DNA from: an uncultured Lachnospiraceae bacterium
Lineage (GTDB): Bacteria; Bacillota; Clostridia; Lachnospirales; Lachnospiraceae
Assembly: GCA_958426095.1 (NCBI GenBank)
Contig: CATZYB010000009.1
Coordinates: 1-26,974 of the forward strand
Reading direction: 5' to 3'
DNA length: 26,974 bases
Positions 15,798 to 24,098 of the stretch are shown in pieces. The position numbers and the translations under genes were made by a program. The notes beneath the pieces were generated by a model. That model saw only the letters and a list, made by a program, of their open reading frames with translations. It was not told where the DNA came from and ran no database searches. How positions within the stretch are numbered: position 1 is the first letter of the stretch; each line of letters begins with the position of its first letter.

Positions 15798-15817
15798 TTT
15801 ATTTTGCATGATATAAT
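15789..15817 (+). promoter_or_regulatory. Predicted extended -10 promoter of the MBL-fold gene
   Basis: TGATATAAT at 15809-15817 is a perfect TATAAT with an upstream TG, 17 bases after a poor -35 (TGTCGT, 15789-15794). An AGGGAGG ribosome site follows at 15828-15834. Confidence 0.65.
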
Positions 15818-15840
15818 GAAATTTAAAGGGAGGGAAATTT

Positions 15841-16662
15841 GTGAAAATAGTGAATTTAATTGAGAATACAGAAGGATGCAGCGGCTGTGCCAGTGAACAT
15901 GGCCTGAGCTTTTATATTGAAACGGTAAAACATAAATTGTTGGTGGATACGGGAGCAACGGATACTTTTATACGGAATGCAGAAATTTTGGGTGTGGATT
16001 TGGCGGCCGTGGACACGGTGATTTTAAGTCATGGACATTATGACCACGGCGGCGGGCTTCCGGCCTTCGTAAAAATAAATTCAAATGCGAGAATATACAT
16101 AAGGACGACTGCTTTTGGGAATTTTTATCATAAGGGACATAAAAATGAAAGATACATTGGCATTTCACCGGAGATTCAGAATTATTCTCAGGTGATTTTG
16201 GCGGAGGGAAATTTGAAAATTGACGAAGAACTGTTTTTGCTTACCAATGTCACCGGGCGGCGGCTTTGGCCTTCGGGAAATAACTTCTTAAAATGCAGGA
16301 AAGGCGAAGATTATATACAGGATGATTTTTCACATGAACAGTACCTGGTCATCTGCTGTGAGGGGAGAGAGGTACTTGTTTCCGGCTGTGCCCATAATGG
16401 CATTTTAAATATACTGGATGCTTATCGGGAACTTCGGAAAAGGGAGCCGGATGTGGTGATCAGCGGCTTTCATATGATGCAGCATCATGGCTATTCTGAA
16501 GAAAATCTGACTGTCATCCGGGAGACGGCGGAAGAACTTAAAAATTGCCGGACCCGGTTTTATACGGGACATTGTACGGACCAGATCCCTTTTGAGACAA
16601 TGAAAGAAGTCATGGGTGACCAGCTCATTTATGTCCATAGCGGAGATATCATTGAATTTTAA
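15841..16662 (+). CDS. MBL fold metallo-hydrolase (COG1237 type)
   Basis: A 273-residue metallo-beta-lactamase-fold hydrolase. The metal-binding motif is HGHYDHGG with His64, His66, Asp68 and His69; further ligands are His186 (SGCAHNG) and His245 (TGHCTD). The ending TGHCT and the stretch DDFSHEQYLVI are typical of the COG1237 group, loosely named for a dihydropterin/ribofuranosyl-aminobenzene phosphate synthase of methanogens. In bacteria the substrate is generally unknown. GTG at 15841 is the start, six bases after AGGGAGG. It has its own promoter and seems to be a single gene. An N-terminal GCSGC pair of cysteines is also present. Confidence 0.88.
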   Translation: MKIVNLIENTEGCSGCASEHGLSFYIETVKHKLLVDTGATDTFIRNAEILGVDLAAVDTVILSHGHYDHGGGLPAFVKINSNARIYIRTTAFGNFYHKGHKNERYIGISPEIQNYSQVILAEGNLKIDEELFLLTNVTGRRLWPSGNNFLKCRKGEDYIQDDFSHEQYLVICCEGREVLVSGCAHNGILNILDAYRELRKREPDVVISGFHMMQHHGYSEENLTVIRETAEELKNCRTRFYTGHCTDQIPFETMKEVMGDQLIYVHSGDIIEF

Positions 16663-16685
16663 AGTCTCAAATTGCAGAAATTTGG

Positions 16686-16714
16686 TTGACGCAGATGGAT
16701 TAATCTTTTATGAT
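16686..16714 (+). promoter_or_regulatory. Predicted promoter of the purine permease gene
   Basis: TTGACG at 16686-16691, 17 bases, TATGAT at 16709-16714. It covers the upstream ATG at 16713, which therefore cannot be the start. The leader to 16752 is only about 30 bases, too short for a purine riboswitch. Confidence 0.8.
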
Positions 16715-16751
16715 GTATGTTATTGCAAATAAAATTACGGGGGAAAAAGAA

Positions 16752-18134
16752 ATGTTGGAAAAGCTTTTTAGACTCAAAGAAAATAACACAACGGTGAAGA
16801 CAGAAGTATTGGCCGGTATTACGACTTTTATGACAATGGCCTATATTCTTGCGGTAAATCCGGGCATTCTTGCAGCAGCAGGCATGGATCAGGGGGCTGT
16901 TTTTACGGCAACGGCAGTAGCGGCTTTCATTGGAACTTTATGTATGGCCCTGTTTGCAAATTATCCTTTTGCACTGGCTCCGGGTATGGGACTTAATGCT
17001 TATTTTGCCTATACGGTTGTTCTCGGTATGGGCTATTCCTGGCAGACGGCATTGACGGCCGTATTTGTCGAAGGCCTTGTATTTATCGTTCTTTCAGTGA
17101 CCAATATCCGGGAAGCTATTTTTAATGCCATTCCGATGAACCTGAAATCGGCCGTCAGCGTGGGTATCGGTTTGTTTATCGCCTTTATCGGACTACAGAA
17201 TGCAAACATAGTTGTCGGTGGGGCCACCCTGTTGGAATTGTTTTCCGTGGAGGGCTATAATCTGGCCAACGGTGTGAACGCGACCTTCAACGATGTGGGA
17301 ATCACCGTGCTTCTGGCGATCATTGGTGTGATCATCACAGCCATTTTGGTCATTAAAGATATTAAAGGAAATATTCTCTGGGGTATTTTGATCACCTGGA
17401 TTCTTGGAATTATCTGCCAGTTTACAGGGCTTTATGTACCGAATCCGGAACTTGGATTTTATGATCTGCTTCCGGATTTTGGCAATGGAATTTCCATTCC
17501 GAGTCTGGCTCCGGTATTTTTCAAACTGGATTTTTCAAATGTATTTTCATTGAATTTCTTTGTTGTTGTTTTTGCATTTTTATTTGTCGATATTTTTGAT
17601 ACACTTGGAACTTTGATCGGTGTATCTACAAAGGCGGGAATGCTTGATGAAGAAGGAAAACTTCCGAGAATTAAAGGCGCTTTAATGGCGGATGCGGTTG
17701 GTACGACTTTCGGGGCGATTCTCGGTACGTCGACAACGACCACATTTGTGGAAAGCGCTTCCGGTGTTACTGAGGGAGGACGTACGGGACTGACGGCGCT
17801 GACAACAGCCATACTTTTTGCGTTGTCACTGCTCCTTTCACCAATCTTTTTGGCGATACCGTCCTTTGCAACGGCTCCGGCGCTGATCATTGTCGGCTTT
17901 TATATGCTGACAAACGTTGTCAATATTAATTTTACAGATTACAGTGAAGCCATTCCATGCTATATCTGTATTGCGGCGATGCCGTTTTTCTACAGTATCT
18001 CCGAAGGTATTTCCATGGGCGTCATTTCCTATGTGGCAATTAATCTGCTGACCGGAAAGTACAAAGAGAAAAAAATCAGTCCGCTGATGTTTGTGCTGGC
18101 CGTACTGTTTATTTTGAAATATATTTTCCTGTAA
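16752..18134 (+). CDS. NCS2 family purine (adenine/guanine/hypoxanthine) permease
   Basis: A 460-residue polytopic membrane protein of the AzgA/PbuG branch of nucleobase transporters. It opens MLEKLFRLKENNTTVKTEVL and continues with AGITTFMTMAYILAVNPGIL, a hallmark of this branch, then ALAPGMGLNAYFAY and later the stretch DIFDTLGTLIGVSTKAGMLD and the GTSTTTTFVESASGV loop. About 12-14 membrane helices are expected. These are proton-driven importers of purine bases; exact preference cannot be read here. The start at 16752 has a GGGGGAAAAAGAA site and lies downstream of the promoter. The next gene starts 21 bases after the stop, so they are probably cotranscribed. Confidence 0.92.
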   Translation: MLEKLFRLKENNTTVKTEVLAGITTFMTMAYILAVNPGILAAAGMDQGAVFTATAVAAFIGTLCMALFANYPFALAPGMGLNAYFAYTVVLGMGYSWQTALTAVFVEGLVFIVLSVTNIREAIFNAIPMNLKSAVSVGIGLFIAFIGLQNANIVVGGATLLELFSVEGYNLANGVNATFNDVGITVLLAIIGVIITAILVIKDIKGNILWGILITWILGIICQFTGLYVPNPELGFYDLLPDFGNGISIPSLAPVFFKLDFSNVFSLNFFVVVFAFLFVDIFDTLGTLIGVSTKAGMLDEEGKLPRIKGALMADAVGTTFGAILGTSTTTTFVESASGVTEGGRTGLTALTTAILFALSLLLSPIFLAIPSFATAPALIIVGFYMLTNVVNINFTDYSEAIPCYICIAAMPFFYSISEGISMGVISYVAINLLTGKYKEKKISPLMFVLAVLFILKYIFL

Positions 18135-18155
18135 TTTGAAGGGGGACTTTTTCCG

Positions 18156-19940
18156 ATGAACATTTTGAATATTGAGCATATTCATAAAATATTTGGTGAT
18201 AAGATAATTTTTGACGACGTCTCCTGCGGTATTCAGGAGGGGGATAAAATCGGTATTATCGGTATCAATGGTACGGGAAAATCCACGCTTTTGAAGATGT
18301 TGGCAGATGCAGAGGAGCCGGATAAAGGACAGATCGTCCGGCAGAATGGCCTGCGTATCGCATATATGCCCCAGAATCCGGAATTTCCGGAAAAAGCGAC
18401 GGTGGCGTCCTATGCTTTGGACGGAAATTCAGAGACGGACTGGCAGATTCAGAGTAACATGACAAAGCTTGGAATTATGGATCATGACGCCCGGCTGGAT
18501 CAGTTGTCCGGCGGGCAGCGGCGGCGGGTAGCAATGGCAAAGGTACTGACCGGAGATTTCGATGTGCTTTTGCTGGATGAGCCGACAAACCATCTGGATG
18601 AAGAAATGATCTCCTGGCTGGAAGACTACTTAAAAAACTATAAAGGCACCGTCGTCATGGTGACCCATGACCGTTATTTCCTGGATAAGGTGTCCAACCG
18701 GATCCTGGAGATCAGTCATGGAAAAATGTATAGTTATGAGGCGAATTATTCCAGATTTCTGGAATTGAAGGCAGAGAGGGAAGAAATGGAACTGGCGACG
18801 GAACGGAAACGCCAGAGTATTCTTCGGATGGAACTGGAATGGGCGAAACGGGGATGTCGGGCCCGGACAACAAAGCAGCGGGCACGGCTTGAACGGCTGG
18901 AGGCTTTAAAAAGTGGAAAAGCCCCGGTACAGGACAGCGCCGTGGCTATGGATTCGGTGGAGACCCGGATGGGAAAGAAAACCATCGAACTTCACCATGT
19001 CAGCAAAAGCTATGACGGTCAGCCGCTCATTCAGGATTTTGAGTATATTGTTCTTCGGAATCAAAGGCTTGGAATTATCGGACCGAATGGATGCGGTAAG
19101 TCTACGTTGATCAAAATGATCGCCGGTCTGGAAAAGCCGGATTCAGGTTATATTGAAATCGGGGAGACGATTAAAATCGGTTATCTGGCCCAGGAAGAAA
19201 CCGAGATGAACGGAAGCCAGAGAGTTATTGATTATATTAAGGATATTGGGGAATATGTTCAGACAAAGGAAGGCCGGATCACGGCTTCCCAGATGCTGGA
19301 ACGCTTCCTTTTTACCCCGGATATGCAGTACACGCCGATTTCAAAGCTTTCCGGCGGTGAAAAACGGCGGCTCTATCTTTTGTCCGTTCTGATGCTTGGA
19401 GCGAATGTCCTGATCCTTGACGAGCCGTCCAATAATGTGGATATACCGACATTGACTATTTTGGAAGATTACATAAACTCATTTTCAGGAATTGTCATCA
19501 CTGTATCCCATGACAGGTATTTTCTGGATAATGTGGCAGATCGGATTTTTGAATTTGACGGTCAGGGACATCTGCAGCAATATGAGGGCGGTTATACGGA
19601 CTACCTGGAAGCGAAGCAGCGGCGCACCGGAGAAGGGACGTGTGTGTCCGTGCCGGAAGTGAGTAAAAAGCCGGTAAAGGACTGGAAACAGAACCAGCCG
19701 GTCAAATTAAAATTTACCTATAAAGAGCAGAAAGAGTATGAGACGATTGATGATGTCATTGCGGCTCTGGAGGAAAAAATTGCCGGATTGGATGCAGATA
19801 TGCTGGCCAATGCCACGAACTCGGGAAAGCTGAATGACCTGATGAAGGAAAAGACCCGGGCTGAAGCAGAGTTGGAAGAGAAAATGGACCGATGGGTTTA
19901 TCTGAACGATCTGGCCGAAAAGATTGAAGCACAGAAATAA
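18156..19940 (+). CDS. ABC-F family ATPase, Uup/YfmR type
   Basis: A 594-residue ABC-F protein with two complete ATPase domains: GINGTGKST, LSGGQRRR and LLLDEPTNHLD in the first, GPNGCGKST, LSGGEKRR and LILDEPSNNVD in the second. The linker WAKRGCRARTTKQRARLERL is the Uup-type basic segment, and the C-terminal 90 residues (FTYKEQKEYETIDDVIAAL onward) form the Uup coiled-coil extension. Uup/YfmR proteins help ribosomes past difficult sequences, overlapping with EF-P in Bacillus. Both Walker A motifs are intact, unlike the other ABC-F protein in this window. The second domain has Asn-Asn-Val in place of the usual NHL/NDL. GGGGG lies about ten bases before the start. Confidence 0.93.
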   Translation: MNILNIEHIHKIFGDKIIFDDVSCGIQEGDKIGIIGINGTGKSTLLKMLADAEEPDKGQIVRQNGLRIAYMPQNPEFPEKATVASYALDGNSETDWQIQSNMTKLGIMDHDARLDQLSGGQRRRVAMAKVLTGDFDVLLLDEPTNHLDEEMISWLEDYLKNYKGTVVMVTHDRYFLDKVSNRILEISHGKMYSYEANYSRFLELKAEREEMELATERKRQSILRMELEWAKRGCRARTTKQRARLERLEALKSGKAPVQDSAVAMDSVETRMGKKTIELHHVSKSYDGQPLIQDFEYIVLRNQRLGIIGPNGCGKSTLIKMIAGLEKPDSGYIEIGETIKIGYLAQEETEMNGSQRVIDYIKDIGEYVQTKEGRITASQMLERFLFTPDMQYTPISKLSGGEKRRLYLLSVLMLGANVLILDEPSNNVDIPTLTILEDYINSFSGIVITVSHDRYFLDNVADRIFEFDGQGHLQQYEGGYTDYLEAKQRRTGEGTCVSVPEVSKKPVKDWKQNQPVKLKFTYKEQKEYETIDDVIAALEEKIAGLDADMLANATNSGKLNDLMKEKTRAEAELEEKMDRWVYLNDLAEKIEAQK

Positions 19941-19958
19941 ATATTGCAGTTATTTGCG

Positions 19959-19990
19959 AGGCGTTTCCGCACATCGGGGGCGCCTTTTTA
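19959..19990 (+). terminator. Rho-independent terminator after the Uup-type gene
   Basis: AGGCGTTTCC (19959-19968) pairs with GGGGGCGCCT (19976-19985), including three G-U pairs, and is followed by TTTTTAAA. Confidence 0.82.
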
Positions 19991-20006
19991 AATTTCTGTT
20001 ATTGGT

Positions 20007-20021
20007 AAAAGTTCTCAATAA
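20007..20021 (+). promoter_or_regulatory. Motif AAAAGTTCTCAATAA upstream of the ygbA operon
   Basis: This 15-mer recurs with one mismatch at 23974-23988, upstream of the DtxR-like pair. Here it abuts a possible -10 TAGAAT (20022-20027) and lies inside a wider inverted repeat TTATTG-N11-CAATAA (19999-20021). It may be a binding site for a shared regulator. The -35 for this operon is not clear. Confidence 0.5.
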
Positions 20022-20097
20022 TAGAATGCTTTTCCGTCTGGACAAAAGGAAAGCACCGTAGTAAGCTAAGGTTGGTTTTGTCTACACAGGAGAGTAT

Positions 20098-20448
20098 ATG
20101 AATCTAAATATGAAAGCTGAAAAAAAGCGTAAGAGGGAACAGAAAGTGGTCGAAGAAATGATTTCCCTCTATTGCCGGAAAAATCATCGTATAGAGAATG
20201 GCGAACTCTGCGGTGATTGCCGGGAGCTGGTGGATTATGCAAAGCAGCGCAGCGAAAAATGTCCTTTTATGGCGAATAAGACATTTTGCGTCAACTGTCG
20301 GGTCCACTGTTATAAGCCGGATATGCGGGAGCGCATAAGGGTCGTCATGCGTTTTTCTGGACCGAGAATGATATTTTATCATCCCGGGCTGGCTGTCTGG
20401 CATCTTGTAAGCAGTAAGAAAGAAAAGAGAAGGAATGAAAACCTATGA
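20098..20448 (+). CDS. YgbA_NO family protein (nitrous oxide-stimulated promoter family)
   Basis: A 116-residue cysteine-rich protein with seven cysteines: 26, 38, 41, 55, 64, 67 and 71. The ending CYKPDMRERIRVVMRFSGPRM with IFYHP is diagnostic of the YgbA family, whose E. coli member is induced by nitric oxide and helps recovery from nitrosative stress. The cysteine spacing suggests a metal or Fe-S site, but this is not established. The N-terminus is strongly basic (KAEKKRKREQK). AGGAGAG (20088-20094) precedes the start. Its stop overlaps the start of the first ABC exporter gene by four bases (ATGA), so the two are translationally coupled. Confidence 0.85.
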   Translation: MNLNMKAEKKRKREQKVVEEMISLYCRKNHRIENGELCGDCRELVDYAKQRSEKCPFMANKTFCVNCRVHCYKPDMRERIRVVMRFSGPRMIFYHPGLAVWHLVSSKKEKRRNENL

Positions 20449-22181
20449 TTAAGACACGATTGGTGAAATTATTATCCCATGCGAAACGTTACATAGTGTT
20501 TCAGGTGCTGTGGCAGTGGCTGTCACTGCTTTGTCAGGTGCTGATGATCTATTCAGCTTCCGTTCTGATCGAAAAGGCATTGTTTGGGATATTGGACAGG
20601 CAGGAGGTCTGGCAATATGCAGGAATTGTTGCAGGCGCGATCATTGTCCGATTTTTCTGTGACAGACAAGCATCCTATGCGTCATTTAAAGCAAGCGTGG
20701 ATGTCAAGCGGATTCTCCGCAAAAAAATATATGATAAATTGCTGCACCTCGGCGTTTCCTACAGGGAAAATGTAGCCACTTCCGAAGTGGTCCAGATGGC
20801 GGCCGAAGGCGTGGAGCAGTTGGAAACTTATTTCGGGCGTTATCTGCCCCAATTATTCTACAGTCTTCTGGCTCCGGTGACATTGTTTGTCATTTTGGTT
20901 TTTGTCAACTGGAAGGCCAGCCTGGTGCTTTTAATTTGCGTACCGCTGATCCCTGTATCTATTGTGGCGGTCCAGAAATTTGCGAAAAAACTTTTAAGCA
21001 AATATTGGGGAATTTATACGGAACTGGGGGACAGCTTTCTGGAGAACCTCCAGGGACTGACCACATTAAAGATTTACCAGGCGGATCGTCAAAAGGCAGT
21101 GGAGATGGATGAAGAATCCCAGCGTTTCCGCCGTATTACAATGAAGGTATTGACCATGCAGCTCAATTCCACCAGTGTGATGGATATTATTGCCTATGGC
21201 GGGGCTGCGGTCGGTATGATCGTTACTCTTCGGGAATTTTTTGCCGGGAACGTCAGCTTTGGCGGGGCGTTAATGATCATTTTACTGGCTTCGGAATTTT
21301 TTATCCCGCTGCGTTTGCTCGGCTCATTTTTCCATATTGCCATGAACGGTATGGCAGCCAGTGATAAAATTTTTGCTCTGCTGGATATTCCGGAACCGGA
21401 AGCCGTATCCGGAAAGGTGAACGCAGGTGAAGTGTCTGTTTCCCTGGATGACGTTCATTTTTCCTATGAGGAAGAAAGAGAAATTTTAAAAGGTGTTTCC
21501 ATGGAAATGCCGGCGGGAAGTTTTATATCCCTTGTTGGAACATCGGGCTGCGGTAAAAGTACGATCGCAGGCATTTTGATGGGGAGAAATCGTAATTATA
21601 AAGGGAATATCCGCATTGGCGGTGTAGAATCTTCGGAGCTGACAGAGGAGAGCCGAATGAACACGATCACTCTGGTGAGCCATAACAGCTATCTTTTTAA
21701 AGGAACGGTCGAAGAAAATCTTCGCATGGGTAAACCGGATGCTTCAAAAGAAGAGATGCTGTCAGCTTTGGAGCGGGTGAATCTTCTTGGGTTTATGACC
21801 GCCCAGCAGGGACTTGATACACCGGTCCTTGAAAAGGGAAGTAATTTCTCCGGCGGTCAATGTCAGCGTCTGGCTCTGGCCAGAGCATTGCTTCATGATA
21901 CTCCGGTTTATATCTTTGATGAAGCGACTTCAAATATTGATATGGAAAGTGAAGAAATGATCATGGATGTCATTCATGATCTTGCCAAAACAAAAACGAT
22001 CATACTCATATCCCATCGTCTGGCAAACGTGGTGGATTCGGACTGTATTTATATGCTTCAGGATGGAAAGATTGTTCAGTCCGGTACGCATAAAGCGCTG
22101 ATTGCGGAAACAGGGGCTTATGAGCAGTTATATCGTTATCAGTCAGAGCTGGAAGCCTATGGAAAGGAGGCGGCCGTATGA
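20445..22181 (+). CDS. cydD: ABC exporter half-transporter, CydD-like
   Basis: A 578-residue fused permease/ATPase. The membrane domain (about 1-320) contains EGVEQLETYFGRYLPQ and FLENLQGLTTLKIYQA, which closely match CydD of the CydDC cysteine/glutathione exporter that supports cytochrome bd assembly. The ATPase domain has Walker A GTSGCGKST (about 365-373), signature FSGGQCQRL, Walker B VYIFDEATSN with the catalytic glutamate, and ISHRL. It overlaps both the YgbA gene before and the CydC-like gene after by ATGA. No cytochrome bd genes are in the window, so the cyd name reflects sequence type, not proven function; thiol, haem-related or stress-compound export are all possible. Confidence 0.85.
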   Translation: MIKTRLVKLLSHAKRYIVFQVLWQWLSLLCQVLMIYSASVLIEKALFGILDRQEVWQYAGIVAGAIIVRFFCDRQASYASFKASVDVKRILRKKIYDKLLHLGVSYRENVATSEVVQMAAEGVEQLETYFGRYLPQLFYSLLAPVTLFVILVFVNWKASLVLLICVPLIPVSIVAVQKFAKKLLSKYWGIYTELGDSFLENLQGLTTLKIYQADRQKAVEMDEESQRFRRITMKVLTMQLNSTSVMDIIAYGGAAVGMIVTLREFFAGNVSFGGALMIILLASEFFIPLRLLGSFFHIAMNGMAASDKIFALLDIPEPEAVSGKVNAGEVSVSLDDVHFSYEEEREILKGVSMEMPAGSFISLVGTSGCGKSTIAGILMGRNRNYKGNIRIGGVESSELTEESRMNTITLVSHNSYLFKGTVEENLRMGKPDASKEEMLSALERVNLLGFMTAQQGLDTPVLEKGSNFSGGQCQRLALARALLHDTPVYIFDEATSNIDMESEEMIMDVIHDLAKTKTIILISHRLANVVDSDCIYMLQDGKIVQSGTHKALIAETGAYEQLYRYQSELEAYGKEAAV

Positions 22182-23902
22182 GCGCAGAAAAAAAGGAAAA
22201 CGGTCAGAACCGCCGCAGCGGTCTCCGTATTATGGGACAGTTGATCGGGCTTGTCAAACCATTGCTTCCAATTATGTTTATTGCTGTTTTTCTTGGTGTC
22301 GTCGGTTATCTTTGTGCTATCTTTTTGACGATTTTTGCCGGATATGCATTGGTTCATGAGGTCCTTGTGCTTGCAGGCATTGCTATATTGCCGGGAAGTA
22401 CGGACTTTTTGACAGCCCTGGAGCCAAAACAGATTTTTATATTTCTCGTGATCATGGCAGTACTTCGGGGTGTGCTTCACTATGGTGAACAGTATTGTAA
22501 TCATTTTATTGCTTTTAAGCTGCTGGCAATTATCCGGCATAAAGTATTTGCCGTCCTTCGGAAATTATGTCCGGCAAAATTAGAGGGCAGAGATAAGGGG
22601 AATTTGATTTCCATTATTACGTCGGATATCGAACTTTTGGAAGTCTTTTATGCCCATACAATTTCACCGATCGCCATTGCGGTGGTGACTTCTCTTATTA
22701 TGGTGTTCTTTATTGGGCATTGTTCACCGGTGGCCGGAGTCGTGGCATTGGCCGGATATATTGTTGTCGGTGCGGTGATTCCGATGGTCATTGGCAGGAA
22801 GGGCGCCGCGCCCGGTATGGAGTTTCGCAGTGCTTTTGGTGATCTGAACAGTTTTATTCTGGACTCGCTCCGGGGCCTGGATGAAACCATCCAGTATGGC
22901 GGCGGACAAAAGCGGATGAAGGCCATGGATGAACGTTCCAAAGACCTTGGTGAAATGCAGAAAGATTTAAATCGTCTGGAAGCTTCTCAGCGTTCCGTGA
23001 CCAATATGGTGATTTTACTTTTTTCCTTTGGCATGTTGTTTTTAATGCTGCACTTTTATGTCAATGGCGCTATAGGTTTTGATTACATGCTGATCGCTGT
23101 TATTGCCATGATGGGTTCCTTCGGACCGACGGTAGCTCTCTCCAATCTGTCCAACAATCTGAATCAGACGCTGGCCAGCGGAGAACGTGTGTTAAGTCTT
23201 CTGGAAGAATATCCTCAGGTTGAAGAAGTAGAAGGCAGAGAAACTGTAGAATTTACCGGAGCTTCGGCTTCTCATGTGGATTTTGCCTATGGAGAGGAAC
23301 AGATATTGAAAGATTATTCTATGGATATTCCGAAAGGAAAGGTCATTGGCATTCATGGGGCCAGCGGCTCAGGAAAATCAACCTTCCTGAAACTATTGAT
23401 GCGTTTCTGGGATCGGCAGAAAGGAGATATTTTCATTTCAGGCCGGGATGTACGGGAAATCAATACATCGAACCTGAGAGATATGGAATCCTATGTAACT
23501 CAGGAAACGTATTTGTTCCACGATTCTATTGCAAATAATATTGCGGTTGGAAAACCGGGGGCTTCCCGGGAAGAAATTATTGAGGCGGCCAAAAAGGCCT
23601 CCATCCATGATTTTATTCAGACATTGCCGAAGGGCTATGATACGGAAGTGGGCGAGCTGGGAGATACTCTTTCCGGCGGCGAACGCCAGAGGATCGGTAT
23701 TGCCAGGGCTTTCCTTCATGATGCGCCATTCATTCTTCTGGATGAACCGACCAGCAATTTGGATGCGTTAAATGAAGGGATTGTTCTGAAATCCCTCAGA
23801 GAATCCTGTCATGAAAAAACAGTTGTTCTTGTGTCCCACAGGAAGTCCACCATGAATCTGGCAGATGTTATTTACACGATGGATAACGGAAGAATTTCAT
23901 AA
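22178..23902 (+). CDS. cydC: ABC exporter half-transporter, CydC-like partner
   Basis: A 574-residue fused permease/ATPase that pairs with the preceding protein as a heterodimer. Its membrane part starts at about residue 20 (RIMGQLIGLVKPLLPIMF) and includes LISIITSDIELLEVFYAHTISP, typical of CydC. The ATPase domain has GASGSGKST at about 394, LSGGERQRI, FILLDEPTSNLD and VSHRKS. Both partners keep a catalytic glutamate after Walker B, so neither ATP site is plainly dead. AAAGGAGG (22163-22170) precedes the start, and the four-base overlap with the partner gene supports balanced synthesis. A strong terminator ends the operon. Export substrate not readable. Confidence 0.84.
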   Translation: MSAEKKENGQNRRSGLRIMGQLIGLVKPLLPIMFIAVFLGVVGYLCAIFLTIFAGYALVHEVLVLAGIAILPGSTDFLTALEPKQIFIFLVIMAVLRGVLHYGEQYCNHFIAFKLLAIIRHKVFAVLRKLCPAKLEGRDKGNLISIITSDIELLEVFYAHTISPIAIAVVTSLIMVFFIGHCSPVAGVVALAGYIVVGAVIPMVIGRKGAAPGMEFRSAFGDLNSFILDSLRGLDETIQYGGGQKRMKAMDERSKDLGEMQKDLNRLEASQRSVTNMVILLFSFGMLFLMLHFYVNGAIGFDYMLIAVIAMMGSFGPTVALSNLSNNLNQTLASGERVLSLLEEYPQVEEVEGRETVEFTGASASHVDFAYGEEQILKDYSMDIPKGKVIGIHGASGSGKSTFLKLLMRFWDRQKGDIFISGRDVREINTSNLRDMESYVTQETYLFHDSIANNIAVGKPGASREEIIEAAKKASIHDFIQTLPKGYDTEVGELGDTLSGGERQRIGIARAFLHDAPFILLDEPTSNLDALNEGIVLKSLRESCHEKTVVLVSHRKSTMNLADVIYTMDNGRIS

Positions 23903-23909
23903 AACTGCT

Positions 23910-23944
23910 AAAAAACGCCGGCTGGGGGGAGTCGGCGTTTTTTT
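23910..23944 (+). terminator. Rho-independent terminator of the ygbA-cydDC-like operon
   Basis: AAAAAACGCCGGCT (23910-23923) pairs with AGTCGGCGTTTTTTT (23930-23944), one G-U pair, over a GGGGGG loop. The T-run of seven follows the stem on the plus strand. Confidence 0.92.
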
Positions 23945-23973
23945 GCGTCCTTGACAAAATGTAAATAAGTAAG

Positions 23974-23988
23974 AAAACTTCTCAATAA
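23974..23988 (+). promoter_or_regulatory. Motif AAAACTTCTCAATAA upstream of the DtxR-like pair
   Basis: Second copy of the 15-mer seen at 20007-20021 (14 of 15 identical). It ends six bases before the predicted -35 of this operon, a position suited to an activator or to a repressor acting with the site at 24032. Confidence 0.5.
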
Positions 23989-23994
23989 GATGGA

Positions 23995-24023
23995 TTGCCG
24001 CTGAAATTTAGCTGTGTTATATT
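23995..24023 (+). promoter_or_regulatory. Predicted promoter of the DtxR-like pair
   Basis: TTGCCG at 23995-24000, 17 bases, TATATT at 24018-24023. Transcription would begin near 24030, at the edge of the inverted repeat 24032-24047. Confidence 0.65.
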
Positions 24024-24031
24024 ATACGTGG

Positions 24032-24047
24032 GTTAGCTCATACTAAC
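24032..24047. promoter_or_regulatory. DtxR-like operator at the transcription start
   Basis: GTTAG-CTCATA-CTAAC: five-base perfect inverted arms separated by six bases. The GTTAG/CTAAC half-sites resemble those of DtxR/IdeR/MntR operators. It covers the predicted start of transcription of an operon whose first gene is a DtxR-type regulator, so metal-dependent autorepression is likely. Confidence 0.6.
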
Positions 24048-24098
24048 ATACAATGGCTGAAAATCAGGAACTATCGGTTTGAGCAGCGGGAAAGGAAT

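Noticed and set aside
16670..16686. CAAATT/AATTTG hairpin after the MBL-fold gene
   Set aside because: Six AT-rich pairs and no T-run; not a convincing terminator.
16710..16751. Upstream start codons (16710, 16713) for the purine permease
   Set aside because: They lie within the predicted -10 region and lack a ribosome site; the GGGGGAAAAAGAA site supports 16752.
16663..16751. A purine riboswitch upstream of the purine permease
   Set aside because: Only about 30 bases lie between the predicted transcription start and the ATG, too short for that aptamer.
23951..23979. Perfect TTGACA at 23951-23956 as the promoter of the DtxR-like pair
   Set aside because: No acceptable -10 at 16-18 bases (AAAACT or GAAAAC); TTGCCG/TATATT at 23995-24023 fits better.
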